Under the pieces are notes generated by a model. That model was not told the origin of the DNA. It did not search any database and was given only the letters and a program-made list of their open reading frames with translations. Positions 27,837-36,112 of a stretch of 43,421 nt of DNA are shown in pieces. Both the position numbers and the translations under genes were made by a program. Each line of letters starts with the position of its first letter. Position 1 is the first letter of the stretch. The stretch is taken from positions 7,945 through 51,365 of the forward strand of contig JAAUPR010000017.1 in assembly GCA_012033055.1 (NCBI GenBank), read 5' to 3'. Source of the stretch: Limnothrix sp. RL_2_0. Lineage in GTDB: Bacteria > Cyanobacteriota > Cyanobacteriia > Cyanobacteriales > MRBY01.

Positions 27837-28937
27837 ATGATCAGACCGCTGAAATATCTATTTTCGATGGCGTTGGCGATCGCCGTTTGTTTTGGATTTA
27901 ACCAAAGCGCATGGGCATTGCCTTCCCAAAGTTTCACCATCGCATCCCTTGCCCAAGGAGATGCCATCACCGATCCTGAAGCGATTCTCCGGTATGCCCT
28001 GCCCATCGACAACAAAACGGTGCGCAAGTTACAGGACAGCATGGAGGGAATCTCCAAAGATCTCCGGGCGAAACGCTGGGGCCCCATTGCCTCCGGTGCG
28101 AAGAAAGCGAGCCGTGTCCTTTCCATAAGTCGCGGCAAAATCCTTGACGATGTCGTTGATGACTTCAAATCCCAAGCCGAAGCTCTATTGGACGACCTGG
28201 ACGCAGATATCACCGCTATTCGCGAGGCAGTTGATAACAAAGATAGAGAGAGCATTTGGGAAAAACGTCGGGATTTCCTCACCAAAGTAGGTCTGATCGA
28301 AGAGAAAATGATCGCAGCATATCCCACAACAATCCCCGCTGAATACGATAATCTTCCCCGTTTGTTAGGACGTGCCACCGTCGCCATGAAGACAACCCAA
28401 GGCGATTTGACCGTAGTGGTAGATGGTTATAACGCCCCCATCAATGCCGGAAATTTTGTTGACCTAGTACAACGGGGTTTCTACGATGGCTTGCCCTTTA
28501 CCCGTGCCGAAGATTTGTACATTCTTCAGACTGGTGATCCGGAAGGCTCCGAAGTTGGATTTATTGATCCCAAGACAAAAGAGTACCGTGCCATTCCCAT
28601 GGAAATTATGCAAAAGGGAGACTCTGAAGCAACCTATGGTGACACTTTAGAGGAATTCGGTATATATCTACCCGACGTCGAATTACCTTTTAATGCTTAC
28701 GGTGCATTAGCTTTAGCTCGGCCTGCGGATGATCCTAATGGTGGATCTTCACAGATTTTCTTCTTTAAATTTGATACTGAACTTGCGCCTCCCGGGTTTA
28801 ATTTGATGGATGGTCGCTACTCAGTATTTGGTTACACCACTGAAGGAAAGGATGTGCTGGAATCTCTGAGTAAGTCTGACAAAGTTATTTCGGCCAAGGT
28901 TGTTCAAGGTGCTGAAAATCTTGTGATGCCTCAATAA
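27837..28937 (+). CDS. Cyclophilin-type peptidyl-prolyl isomerase, TLP40-like, exported
   Basis: This 366-residue protein has a signal peptide (MALAIAVCFGFNQSAWA) with likely cleavage after Ala27. An alpha-helical region with DAITDPEAILRYALPIDNKT and charged helices covers about 45-165. A cyclophilin-like domain follows from about 180 (ATVAMKTTQGDLTVVVDGYN, APINAGNFVDLVQRGFYDGL, GGSSQIFFFKFD, FGYTTEGKDVLESL). The order matches the thylakoid-lumen protein TLP40 of plants and its cyanobacterial counterpart. That protein is linked to folding of photosystem proteins. A terminator follows. Confidence 0.9.
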   Translation: MIRPLKYLFSMALAIAVCFGFNQSAWALPSQSFTIASLAQGDAITDPEAILRYALPIDNKTVRKLQDSMEGISKDLRAKRWGPIASGAKKASRVLSISRGKILDDVVDDFKSQAEALLDDLDADITAIREAVDNKDRESIWEKRRDFLTKVGLIEEKMIAAYPTTIPAEYDNLPRLLGRATVAMKTTQGDLTVVVDGYNAPINAGNFVDLVQRGFYDGLPFTRAEDLYILQTGDPEGSEVGFIDPKTKEYRAIPMEIMQKGDSEATYGDTLEEFGIYLPDVELPFNAYGALALARPADDPNGGSSQIFFFKFDTELAPPGFNLMDGRYSVFGYTTEGKDVLESLSKSDKVISAKVVQGAENLVMPQ

Positions 28938-29001
28938 GCCGCTGATTAGATTGCGCGATAGGTTTGCAGATTTTGAGATTTGGTTTCAAATATACCTATT
29001 T

Positions 29002-29045
29002 AAAAAACACCCAAGACTCTGGATTCCACAGCTCTGGGTGTTTTT
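29002..29045 (+). terminator. Rho-independent terminator after the cyclophilin gene
   Basis: AAAAAACACCCA (29002-29013) pairs with TGGGTGTTTTT (29035-29045) around a loop of about 21 bases. The A-rich and T-rich arms would allow it to work in both directions. It is 64 bases after the stop. Confidence 0.8.
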
Positions 29046-29201
29046 CGTTGTAAATATTTGGCTCCGTAGCAATCGCTGATTGGCGACTCTCATCCAACTT
29101 TTTCTGGTCAATCCTGATTAATCTAAGTTTTCTGGCGATCGCCTAGCCAAGGAAATATCATTTTGTCGTTGCATAAAAATATCTGCGACAAGGGACTTAA
29201 T

Positions 29202-29546
29202 TTATGCACTGGGTAGTTCACCACGGTAGCGGGCATTGCCAAACCCTAAGACTGGATAGAAGATGAAGGGCAAAAATAGCATCCCAAATCCATAACCAAG
29301 ACCTTTCCCAAATTTATCGGCGAGCCAGAAGGGCAAGAGCACCATCAAAACAATATTGATGAGAGGGATGATAATTCCGACAAGCCACCAGCCCGGTTTG
29401 CCTGCCATTTTTAACATGAGATAAATGTTGTAGAAGGGAATCAATGCTCCCCAGCCCGGATTACCGGCTTTTTCAAACATTTTCCAAAGGCCAGCCAGTG
29501 CGCCAATGATGACGATTAGCTGTAATAGACCTCTAATATTATCCAT
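29202..29546 (-). CDS. DUF5684-type small membrane protein
   Basis: This 114-residue protein has about three membrane segments (LLQLIVIIGALAGLWKMF, WWLVGIIIPLINIVLMVLL, GYGFGMLFLPFIFYPVLGFG). The motif EKAGNPGWGALIPFYNIYLM with KMAGKPGWW is characteristic of the DUF5684 family. Function unknown. It stands alone between a terminator and the antiporter gene. Confidence 0.8.
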   Translation of the reverse strand: MDNIRGLLQLIVIIGALAGLWKMFEKAGNPGWGALIPFYNIYLMLKMAGKPGWWLVGIIIPLINIVLMVLLPFWLADKFGKGLGYGFGMLFLPFIFYPVLGFGNARYRGELPSA

Positions 29547-29771
29547 AGTGTTTTTCTCGAAAAGTAGTTTTATTCACTCCTATTTATTCTAGGTTTGGCT
29601 CATTTTTTGTTGTAAAAAGTTAATGTTATGTAATTTTGACTAACACCATCGAGCTTGTGGAGAGTTGGCGATCGCCGCCGAATGAAATGTATGTCTACAG
29701 TTGGTTTTCAAGACTGAGGGCTATTGCTAACATGGAGCCTGTGGTTTCATTGCGTTTTTTGAGCATTTATA

Positions 29772-31349
29772 ATGGTTTTTCTGGCTGAAGTTGCAGAAGT
29801 TTCGATTAAAACAAATTTGCAGCAGTTTGTTTTGGTTCTATCCATCTCGCTAACGGTAGCGACGTTTTCGCGGATTTTTAGCTGGTTGCGCCAGATTCCC
29901 TACACATTGCTGTTAGTCATTGTTGGCCTAGGTTTGGCATTTATTAATGTACGTTTGGTGAATTTATCGCCAGAGCTGATTTTAGAGATTTTTCTACCGC
30001 CTCTCTTGTTTGAAGCGGCGTGGAATATCCGGTGGCGAGAACTGCAAAAACAATGGTTCCCGATCGTCTTGTTTGCGTTAGTCGGGGTGGCGATCGCCAT
30101 TGCTGGTATTGGTTTTGCCCTGAGTCAATGGACGGCATTACCCCTTGGCACCGCTTTGTTAGCCGGAGCTGCATTATCCGCCACAGATCCCGTCTCGGTA
30201 GTCGCTTTGTTCCGGGAGTTGGGAGCCAGCAAAAAACTCACCGTAGTGATGGAAGGAGAGAGCCTTTTTAACGATGGTGTAGCGGTTGTCGCCTTTTTAT
30301 TATTGGTCGGGATTCCCCTCGGTACCCAAAGCCTGTCTATTTCAGGCACGACTGCGACTTTTATGGCCTTTGTGGGCATCGGCATCGGCATGGGCTGCCT
30401 CGTAGGATTTGGTATTTCCTTCTTGACCCAACGCTTTGACATCCCCCTAGTCGAACAATCTTTAACTCTTGTTTCGGCCTATGGAACCTATCTGCTCACC
30501 GAAGAATTGGGCGGTTCTGGGGTAATTGCAGTGGTGACGGTGGGGATGATTTTAGGGAATTTTGGTTCAAATATTGGCATGAATCCTCGCACACGTCTTG
30601 TGGTGTCAGAATTCTGGGAATTCCTCGCTTTTTTTGTAAATTCCATTGTCTTTTTGCTCATTGGCGATCAGGTCAATTTTGCGAGTTTATGGGAAAGTCT
30701 TGATCTGATTGTTGTGGCGATCGCCTCCGTTTTAGCCACCAGAGCAATCTCCGTATTTGGCCTCGGTTGGATTGCCAATCGCTTCAGTAACGATCCCCTC
30801 AGTCTCTCCGAAAAAATAGTGCTGTGGTGGGGAGGTTTGCGCGGATCTGTGTCCATCGCTGTCGCCCTGAGTGTGCCCGTTGTCCTCGGCGATCGCCAAG
30901 AAATCATCAATATTATTTTCGGCGTAGTCCTGTTCACCCTATTGGTACAAGGCCTAACAACCCAGTGGGTACTCCAAAAACTCAACCTAGTCGGAGACCA
31001 ACCCATTCGCCAAGCCTATTCCGAACTGCTCGCCCGCCGAGTCGCCCTAAAACGAGTCCTGAATTATCTCAACCAACTCGACCTTGCCCCAGACGTAGAC
31101 GACGAATTTTATCGCTACGAACAAGATCTCGTTAAAGGCGAACTACAAAGCATCGAAGAAGCCATCGAAAAAGCAAAAAATGAGCATCCCCAACTCAGAG
31201 ACCTCGATATGCAACAACTGCGGGATACCCTCCTTGATATTGAAGCAGACACCTACGCCGAATTTATCCGAGTAGGTCGCCTGAACAAAGATTTGTCGCC
31301 CCTCCTCCAAGAAACCCTAGTCAAAGCAACAGAAAAAGACATCAAATAA
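29772..31349 (+). CDS. Na+/H+ antiporter, CPA1 family (NhaS1-like)
   Basis: This 525-residue protein has about 12 membrane helices in its first 400 residues and a soluble, charged C-terminal tail of about 110 residues. Conserved CPA1 sites are SATDPVSVVALFRELG with Asp139 and EGESLFNDGVAVV with Asn167-Asp168. WWGGLRGSVSIAVALSVP is also present. It exchanges sodium for protons across the membrane and should help in salt and pH balance. Length and tail resemble Synechocystis NhaS1, though this match is from memory. The ATG at 29772 is preceded by a HIP1-containing spacer. Confidence 0.9.
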   Translation: MVFLAEVAEVSIKTNLQQFVLVLSISLTVATFSRIFSWLRQIPYTLLLVIVGLGLAFINVRLVNLSPELILEIFLPPLLFEAAWNIRWRELQKQWFPIVLFALVGVAIAIAGIGFALSQWTALPLGTALLAGAALSATDPVSVVALFRELGASKKLTVVMEGESLFNDGVAVVAFLLLVGIPLGTQSLSISGTTATFMAFVGIGIGMGCLVGFGISFLTQRFDIPLVEQSLTLVSAYGTYLLTEELGGSGVIAVVTVGMILGNFGSNIGMNPRTRLVVSEFWEFLAFFVNSIVFLLIGDQVNFASLWESLDLIVVAIASVLATRAISVFGLGWIANRFSNDPLSLSEKIVLWWGGLRGSVSIAVALSVPVVLGDRQEIINIIFGVVLFTLLVQGLTTQWVLQKLNLVGDQPIRQAYSELLARRVALKRVLNYLNQLDLAPDVDDEFYRYEQDLVKGELQSIEEAIEKAKNEHPQLRDLDMQQLRDTLLDIEADTYAEFIRVGRLNKDLSPLLQETLVKATEKDIK

Positions 31350-31386
31350 TTAAGTAAGCTAATTTTAATGCTTGCAACAGTACAAT

Positions 31387-31482
31387 CTAGCCACCCTTTG
31401 CAAAACAAATCATCACAATAAAAGACAAGGCCAAACCCGGACTCAATAGGGTGATGAGAGTGGTAAGTTCTTGACCAGACAT
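31387..31482 (-). CDS. Possible 31-residue single-helix membrane peptide
   Basis: A short frame encodes MSGQELTTLITLLSPGLALS, then FIVMICFAKGG and a TAG stop. It has one hydrophobic helix and a small polar head. An AAGGAA Shine-Dalgarno-like sequence lies about 10 bases before the ATG. It lies on the trpE strand, about 200 bases beyond the trpE stop, with the tandem repeats between. Size and shape resemble the one-helix subunits of photosystem, cytochrome b6f or NDH complexes, but I could not match it to a named one. It could also be chance. Confidence 0.45.
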   Translation of the reverse strand: MSGQELTTLITLLSPGLALSFIVMICFAKGG

Positions 31483-31597
31483 AGGCTAAAAATTTCCTTC
31501 AGAATTACTTTCCCCACCTTAGAGCCATTCCCTGAGAATGATCGCCGGATTCACAAAAACTTAATCCACAAACAATCACAAGACAGACCATTACTTT

Positions 31598-31657
31598 TAA
31601 CGATCCATAGACTAACGATCCATAGACTAACGATCCATAGACTAACGATCCATAGAC
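31598..31657. repeat. Four perfect copies of a 15-bp tandem repeat
   Basis: TAACGATCCATAGAC is repeated four times without a mismatch or spacer. The inner ACGATCC is complementary to GGATCGT at 31671-31677, so the last copy can form a hairpin next to the trpE stop. The array sits in the 336-base gap 31350-31685 between the convergent antiporter and trpE genes. Short tandem repeats of this kind are known in cyanobacteria and often vary in copy number. Confidence 0.95.
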
Positions 31658-31685
31658 CCATCAGCCCAGAGGATCGTCATTCTTC

Positions 31686-33212
31686 CTAAAGGGACAAACA
31701 ACGAATTGCTTCGAGCATCCCCCGCGCCTTATCGAGGGTTTCTTGGTATTCTCGCTCTGGATCGGAATCAGCCACAATACCAGCCCCTGCCTGTACAAAT
31801 ACTTCATGACCATTGCCCTGCAACGGCGATCGCACCACCATTGTCCGGATTGTAATGGCCGTATTTAATTGCCCTTCAAAATCGTAGTAACCATATACAC
31901 CCGAATAAGGCCCTCGACGTTCTGGTTCTAGCTCGTTAATGATTTCCAGAGCACGAATTTTTGGCGCACCACTCACCGTGCCAGCCGGGAAACAAGCCTG
32001 CAACAAATCCCAAGCTGATTGATTAGGATCTAGTTCGCCAATGACGTTACTAACGATGTGCATCACGTGGGAATAGCGTTCAATCACCATAAGATCGCCC
32101 ACTGTGACTGAGCCTTTCTTGCAAACCCGCCCTAAATCATTGCGCCCCAAATCCACGAGCATCACATGTTCTGCTACTTCCTTCGGGTCTGCCAACAGCT
32201 CTTTTTCTAAAGCCAAATCTTCAGCAGGAGTTTTGCCCCGGCGGCGTGTACCAGCAATGGGACGCAATATAGCTTGTAATTTATCGTCTAAACCTTGCTC
32301 GGCCTTAACCATAATCTCTGGGCTAGATCCAATCATCTGCCAGTCGCCAAAGTTATAGAAGGACATGTAAGGGGAAGGGTTAATTAACCGCAAGGAACGA
32401 TACAAATCAAAGGGGTGGCCTTCGTAATGGGTTTGTAGCCGCTGGGATAGTACGACCTGAAAAATATCTCCGGCTTTGATGTAATCTTTGGCCTTGGTAA
32501 CGTTTTCACAGAATAATTTTTTGGGGGTGTTGCTCTGGTAGCTGAGGGGTTCGTTTTGCTGTTTATCAGACCATTCGAGGGGCTTGGCGGCAACGGGAAG
32601 GGGCAATTTTAGTTTTAGGACTAAGGCTGTGACGCGATCGCAGGCGGCTTGGTAAGCATCTTCAAGGGATACTTCTGGGTCACGTAAATCAGCGTAGGCG
32701 ATCGCCCAGACTTTTCGTTTCACTTGGTCGAAAATAATCAGGCTATCTACCTGCATCCATAGGCCATCGGGCAGATCGTGTTCACCCCGCTCGAATATGG
32801 GCACTCTAGCTTCGATCCAGCGCATTAATTCGTAGCCCCACATCCCAAAGAGGCCGCCGATACCGGAGGGGAGTTCGGGTAGCTTGACTGGCTCAATAGT
32901 GGCAAGGCAGTTTTTTAGGACTTCGAAGGGGTTGCCCGTAAATTTTAGGGTTTGGCCGTCACGAAATTGCTGGACGGTGCGATCGCCTTTATTTTCTAGT
33001 ACCCACACCGGATCGCAACCGAGGAAACTATAGCGGCCAATATTTTCGCCCCCTTCTACCGATTCCAATAGAAAATTGTAGGGGTGATCCGCACAAACCT
33101 TGTACCAAGCCGATACGGGCGTTTCGAGATCCGCCACCCATTCCTGATATACCGGAATAAAATTGCCCTGTTGACTGAGATGACGAAATTGCTCGAAATC
33201 AGGAAAAATCAT
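31686..33212 (-). CDS. trpE: Anthranilate synthase component I
   Basis: The enzyme turns chorismate and ammonia into anthranilate, the first step of tryptophan synthesis. The 508-residue protein has the N-terminal feedback-site region (FLLESVEGGENIGRYSFLG). The chorismate-binding core follows: KLFCENVTKAKDYIKAGDIF, QVVLSQRL, RPIAGTRRRGKTPAEDLALE, MLVDLGRNDLGRVC and FPAGTVSGAPKIRALEII. It ends VQAGAGIVADSDPEREYQET. Full length and intact. The glutaminase subunit is not in the window. psaD lies 229 bases upstream on the same strand, a neighbourhood also found in Synechocystis. Confidence 0.96.
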   Translation of the reverse strand: MIFPDFEQFRHLSQQGNFIPVYQEWVADLETPVSAWYKVCADHPYNFLLESVEGGENIGRYSFLGCDPVWVLENKGDRTVQQFRDGQTLKFTGNPFEVLKNCLATIEPVKLPELPSGIGGLFGMWGYELMRWIEARVPIFERGEHDLPDGLWMQVDSLIIFDQVKRKVWAIAYADLRDPEVSLEDAYQAACDRVTALVLKLKLPLPVAAKPLEWSDKQQNEPLSYQSNTPKKLFCENVTKAKDYIKAGDIFQVVLSQRLQTHYEGHPFDLYRSLRLINPSPYMSFYNFGDWQMIGSSPEIMVKAEQGLDDKLQAILRPIAGTRRRGKTPAEDLALEKELLADPKEVAEHVMLVDLGRNDLGRVCKKGSVTVGDLMVIERYSHVMHIVSNVIGELDPNQSAWDLLQACFPAGTVSGAPKIRALEIINELEPERRGPYSGVYGYYDFEGQLNTAITIRTMVVRSPLQGNGHEVFVQAGAGIVADSDPEREYQETLDKARGMLEAIRCLSL

Positions 33213-33441
33213 AGGAAATGCGGTGACCGTCGTACCCGGTTGAGGCGATACATGCGTGTGGCGAACTGGCTAGATAAATCTAGACACAAGGAAGCGGAAG
33301 CCTTTTGTTCAGCTTTTCATCATATCAGACTTTAATTAATGGCCCTTGGCGATCGCCACACCATAAAACAAAATCCAGCTAATTCAGAAAAGTTGGCAAG
33401 AAACTTCCGCCTAAAAAAATCATCTTAAAAAGGAGTGAAAC

Positions 33442-33870
33442 TTAAGCTTCGTAAGGCTCAACGCCAGAGAACTTAAGGGTTGCAGGCTCAGGATTGCTGC
33501 CAATGTTGCGGTCAACCTTGCCATTGTACTCACGACCTTCGTTTGCCTTCTCAGATACCACACCATCAAGGGGATAAAGGAACTGAGTTTCGCCAGAGGG
33601 ATAAATGCGATAAATCTTATAGTCCTTGATCTTGGGCTTGAGTTGGGTCTTCAGTTGAGTACCGAGGGCCAAACACTGCTCTTTGCGTGCAAGATAAAGA
33701 AGGTTATCGCCTTCGTTCATGATTGCAGCACCACCAGTGGGCATTTCAAACACTTGTTCTTTCTCACTAGACCAAGTGATTGCGTACTTTTCCTCTCTCT
33801 CAGCAGCGGAAAGAAGACCACCCGTGCTGCCACCGAATTTCGGTGTTTTTCCAGTAAGCTCGTTAGACAT
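33442..33870 (-). CDS. psaD: Photosystem I subunit II (PsaD)
   Basis: PsaD sits on the cytoplasmic face of photosystem I and forms the docking site for ferredoxin. The 142-residue protein begins at the ATG at 33870 ([20 protein letters not shown]); an upstream TTG adds two residues and is unlikely. Conserved stretches are [59 protein letters not shown] and [19 protein letters not shown]. Length is standard. About 80 bases upstream lie repeats resembling RpaB-type sites. Confidence 0.98.
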   Translation of the reverse strand: MSNELTGKTPKFGGSTGGLLSAAEREEKYAITWSSEKEQVFEMPTGGAAIMNEGDNLLYLARKEQCLALGTQLKTQLKPKIKDYKIYRIYPSGETQFLYPLDGVVSEKANEGREYNGKVDRNIGSNPEPATLKFSGVEPYEA

Positions 33871-33941
33871 GCTCAAAAATCTTTATTAAATAAAGGGTGT
33901 TTCGCAAATGCTATCACCAGAGCACTCTCCTACAGTTCAAG

Positions 33942-33977
33942 TGTCAAGAACTGTAACAGTTGTTATACGTTTGTAAT
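33942..33977 (-). promoter_or_regulatory. psaD upstream region: spaced TTACA-like repeats and a TTGACA box
   Basis: Read on the psaD strand, ATTACAAA, TATAACAA and GTTACAGT follow one another with 2-base spacers, a 10-base period. They are followed by TTGACA about 75 bases before the start codon. The layout resembles the HLR1 element bound by RpaB, two (G/T)TTACA(T/A)(T/A) units spaced by 2 bases, which controls photosystem I genes by light. The middle unit is poor, and I see no good -10 box. Confidence 0.4.
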
Positions 33978-34067
33978 ATACCTTTGCGGGGCTATTATTC
34001 TCGATTTTTAGAGCTTTGGGGCAAGACGGGATGTCTAGGGTAGTTTATGCAGAATCTAGGGCTTTGG

Positions 34068-34920
34068 TTAACGAAAACGACGTTTTTCGCCTTGATATCT
34101 CAGGTACTCTGCTACGCAGGCGATCGCCCCAGAGACCAAAATCAACAACACACTTAGGGCATTAATATCCGGTTTGACGCCCGTACGAATGCGGCTAAAA
34201 ATTTCCATCGGTAAAGTCGTGGAGCCAGTGCCTGCGGTGAAACTAGAGATCAGAAAGTCATCCATACTCAACACAAAAGCCAGTAAACATCCAGCCAAAA
34301 TTGCGGGGGCCAGTTCCGGGAGTAAGACTTTGATAAACGCTTGGGTGGGGGTCGCACCGAGATCGAGGGCTGCTTCTTCGAGGTTGGGATCCAGGCCGGC
34401 AAGGCGTGAGGATACGACGATCGCCACATAGGCTAGGCAAAAACCACATGGGCGGCAATGATCGTCCAGAGGCTGAGGGCAACCCAATCACGGCGAGGAA
34501 AACGAGGGTAGCAACGGCGATCGCAATATCCGGCACAATCAGCGGTAAGTAAGAAACGCCAACGTATAGAGTCCGTCCCGGAAAACGATATTTTGCTAGA
34601 CCGACAGCCATCATTGTGCCCACCACCGCCGAAATGCCGACCGCAACCAAGGCGACGAATAAACTTTTTTGGAGCGCTGCAAATACCCGTCCATCTCGAA
34701 ACAGAATGGCGTACCATTTCAAAGAAAATCCTTGCCAAGAGCTACTGTAGGCGGACTCGTTGAAGCTATAGAACCCTAAAACAAAAATTGGCAAATACAT
34801 ATAGATGAACATTGAGCCAGAAAAAATGGCCTGCCAAGATAGCCAATAATTAGGGGCATCAGATTTTTTCATGGGGGGAAGCTGCTCTTGTTGCTCTGGT
34901 GGGGTTCGAGTTTCAACCAT
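34068..34920 (-). pseudogene. PotC-type ABC transporter permease, frame broken twice
   Basis: The first frame covers the N-terminal helices (SMFIYMYLPIFVLGFYSFNE, SLKWYAILFRDGRVFAALQK, YLPLIVPDIAIAVATLVFLA). A short middle frame gives VALSLWTIIAAHVVF. The last has CLAYVAIVVSSRLAGLDPNL and the EAA-loop EEAALDLGATPTQAFIKVLL that contacts the ATPase. One base is missing in the C run 34483-34485 and one in the A run 34439-34443. Restoring both gives 284 residues, normal for PotC-like permeases of spermidine/putrescine-type importers. No partner ATPase, PotB or PotD is in the window. Sequence error is favoured. Confidence 0.85.
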
Positions 34921-34999
34921 TGTCTCGTCCTAGGACTACTACAGGTATGGGGCGCAAGTATTGCAAGGTCTATGAATAATTGGGGACTGCTGCTTTAGG

Positions 35000-35818
35000 T
35001 TAATACAGAGTCATCATGAGTTGCTGTTGAAATTTTTGGGTGATGGGGTGGGTTTTGCCGAGCAGATTGAAAATGACGATCATGGCTTTTCTTGCGCCGT
35101 CGTCTTGGTAGTGGCGATCGCCTTCGACAATTTCTAGTAATGAAGCAAGGGCGGTTTCGTAGTTACTCACCAGGGCATGTTTGGCTGCACCGACATATTT
35201 TTCGTCTAGCTCGGATTTCACCTCTAGGGCGACAATTTCCTGTAAGAAGAGTTTCCCTCGCAAATTGTCGGCGATCGCAAAATATTCTGTGTCCTGTACC
35301 GAGATTGTATTGAGCATTCTTGTCGCTGCTTCTGTTTTGCCCAAGGTGATTAAAAATTCTGCGGCGGCGATCGTCACCTTCGGATGTTTGGGGTACTTGG
35401 CAAATAATTTGTCGAGAACGTTTTTGGCTTGAGCTAAATCCCCAGCCGTATGAGCCTCATAAAAGGTTGCGAGTAGTTCATCTAAATCGGAAGCAACGTG
35501 CAGATTATCGAGTAATCCCCGAATTTTTGATTCTTCTAAAACTCCCACAAACCCCGGCATCACTTTGCCCTGCGTCACAAAGCGCACATCCGGAACTCCT
35601 TCCACACCGTACTCATTGGCTAACTCTGGATTTTGGTCAATATCCACTGTCGCCAATACAAAATCGTATTCTGCCAGCAGTCCGTGCAAAATGGGTTTCA
35701 AGATCTGACAAGGGCCGCACCATGTGGCGAAAAAATCGATTAATACGACCTTATCCTGAGAGGCTGCCAGCACTTCCGTGGCAAAGTTTTCTTGTGTGAC
35801 AACGACTGTCTGTCCCAT
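35000..35818 (-). CDS. Thioredoxin-domain protein with TPR-like tail (YbbN/CnoX-like)
   Basis: This 272-residue protein has a thioredoxin fold at residues 1-110 with the active site WCGPC (Cys34, Cys37) and cis-Pro loop GVEGVPDVRF. Helical repeats follow (EAHTAGDLAQAKNVLDKLFA, HPKVTIAAAEFLITLGKTEA, LASLLEIVEGDRHYQDDGAR). This order matches YbbN/CnoX, a chaperone-like thioredoxin that protects proteins and works with GroEL. Unlike E. coli CnoX it keeps both active-site cysteines. It is 79 bases upstream of the potC-type gene on the same strand. Confidence 0.88.
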   Translation of the reverse strand: MGQTVVVTQENFATEVLAASQDKVVLIDFFATWCGPCQILKPILHGLLAEYDFVLATVDIDQNPELANEYGVEGVPDVRFVTQGKVMPGFVGVLEESKIRGLLDNLHVASDLDELLATFYEAHTAGDLAQAKNVLDKLFAKYPKHPKVTIAAAEFLITLGKTEAATRMLNTISVQDTEYFAIADNLRGKLFLQEIVALEVKSELDEKYVGAAKHALVSNYETALASLLEIVEGDRHYQDDGARKAMIVIFNLLGKTHPITQKFQQQLMMTLY

Positions 35819-36058
35819 AACCCGATTGGTAAATGTTTCTGAATGTTTGCTTGTCCTCTAAATTTAGTCTGATTTTGCGCTGGCGATCGCCAAAAACCGA
35901 CATCCCGACAAAAAAGTTGAGATCACAAATGTCACAAAGTTCAACAGACCCAAAAAAAGCTAGTCACAGATTCAAAACCTCCCCTACAATAAGGGCAACT
36001 TTTCCTCTATGCTTTCTCTTGAGTAAGAAATACTCTAAATTCACTGATTTTGAAGGAT

Positions 36059-36075
36059 TCTACGTGAATCTACGT
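36059..36075 (+). repeat. Short direct repeat upstream of the DMT gene
   Basis: TCTACGT occurs at 36059-36065 and 36069-36075 with a 10-base step, and a partial ATCTAC copy follows near 36088. A -10-like TACAAT lies at 35986-35991. Repeats on one helical turn could be a regulator site. The surrounding 294-base gap (35819-36112) holds no gene. Confidence 0.35.
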
Positions 36076-36112
36076 AGTTTTCTGAAATCTACCCACACTG
36101 GACAGTGAGACA

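Noticed and set aside
31598-31657. The 15-bp repeats as a CRISPR array
   Set aside because: The units are directly adjacent with no spacers and are too short; no cas genes are present.
31471-31689. A frame on the + strand giving repeated LTIHR units
   Set aside because: The repetition comes from the 15-bp tandem DNA repeat, whose length is a multiple of three. Nothing else supports a protein.
34433-34738. The middle frame of the potC region as its own gene
   Set aside because: Only the last 15 or so residues match the permease family, filling the gap between the two frame breaks; the rest is out of frame.
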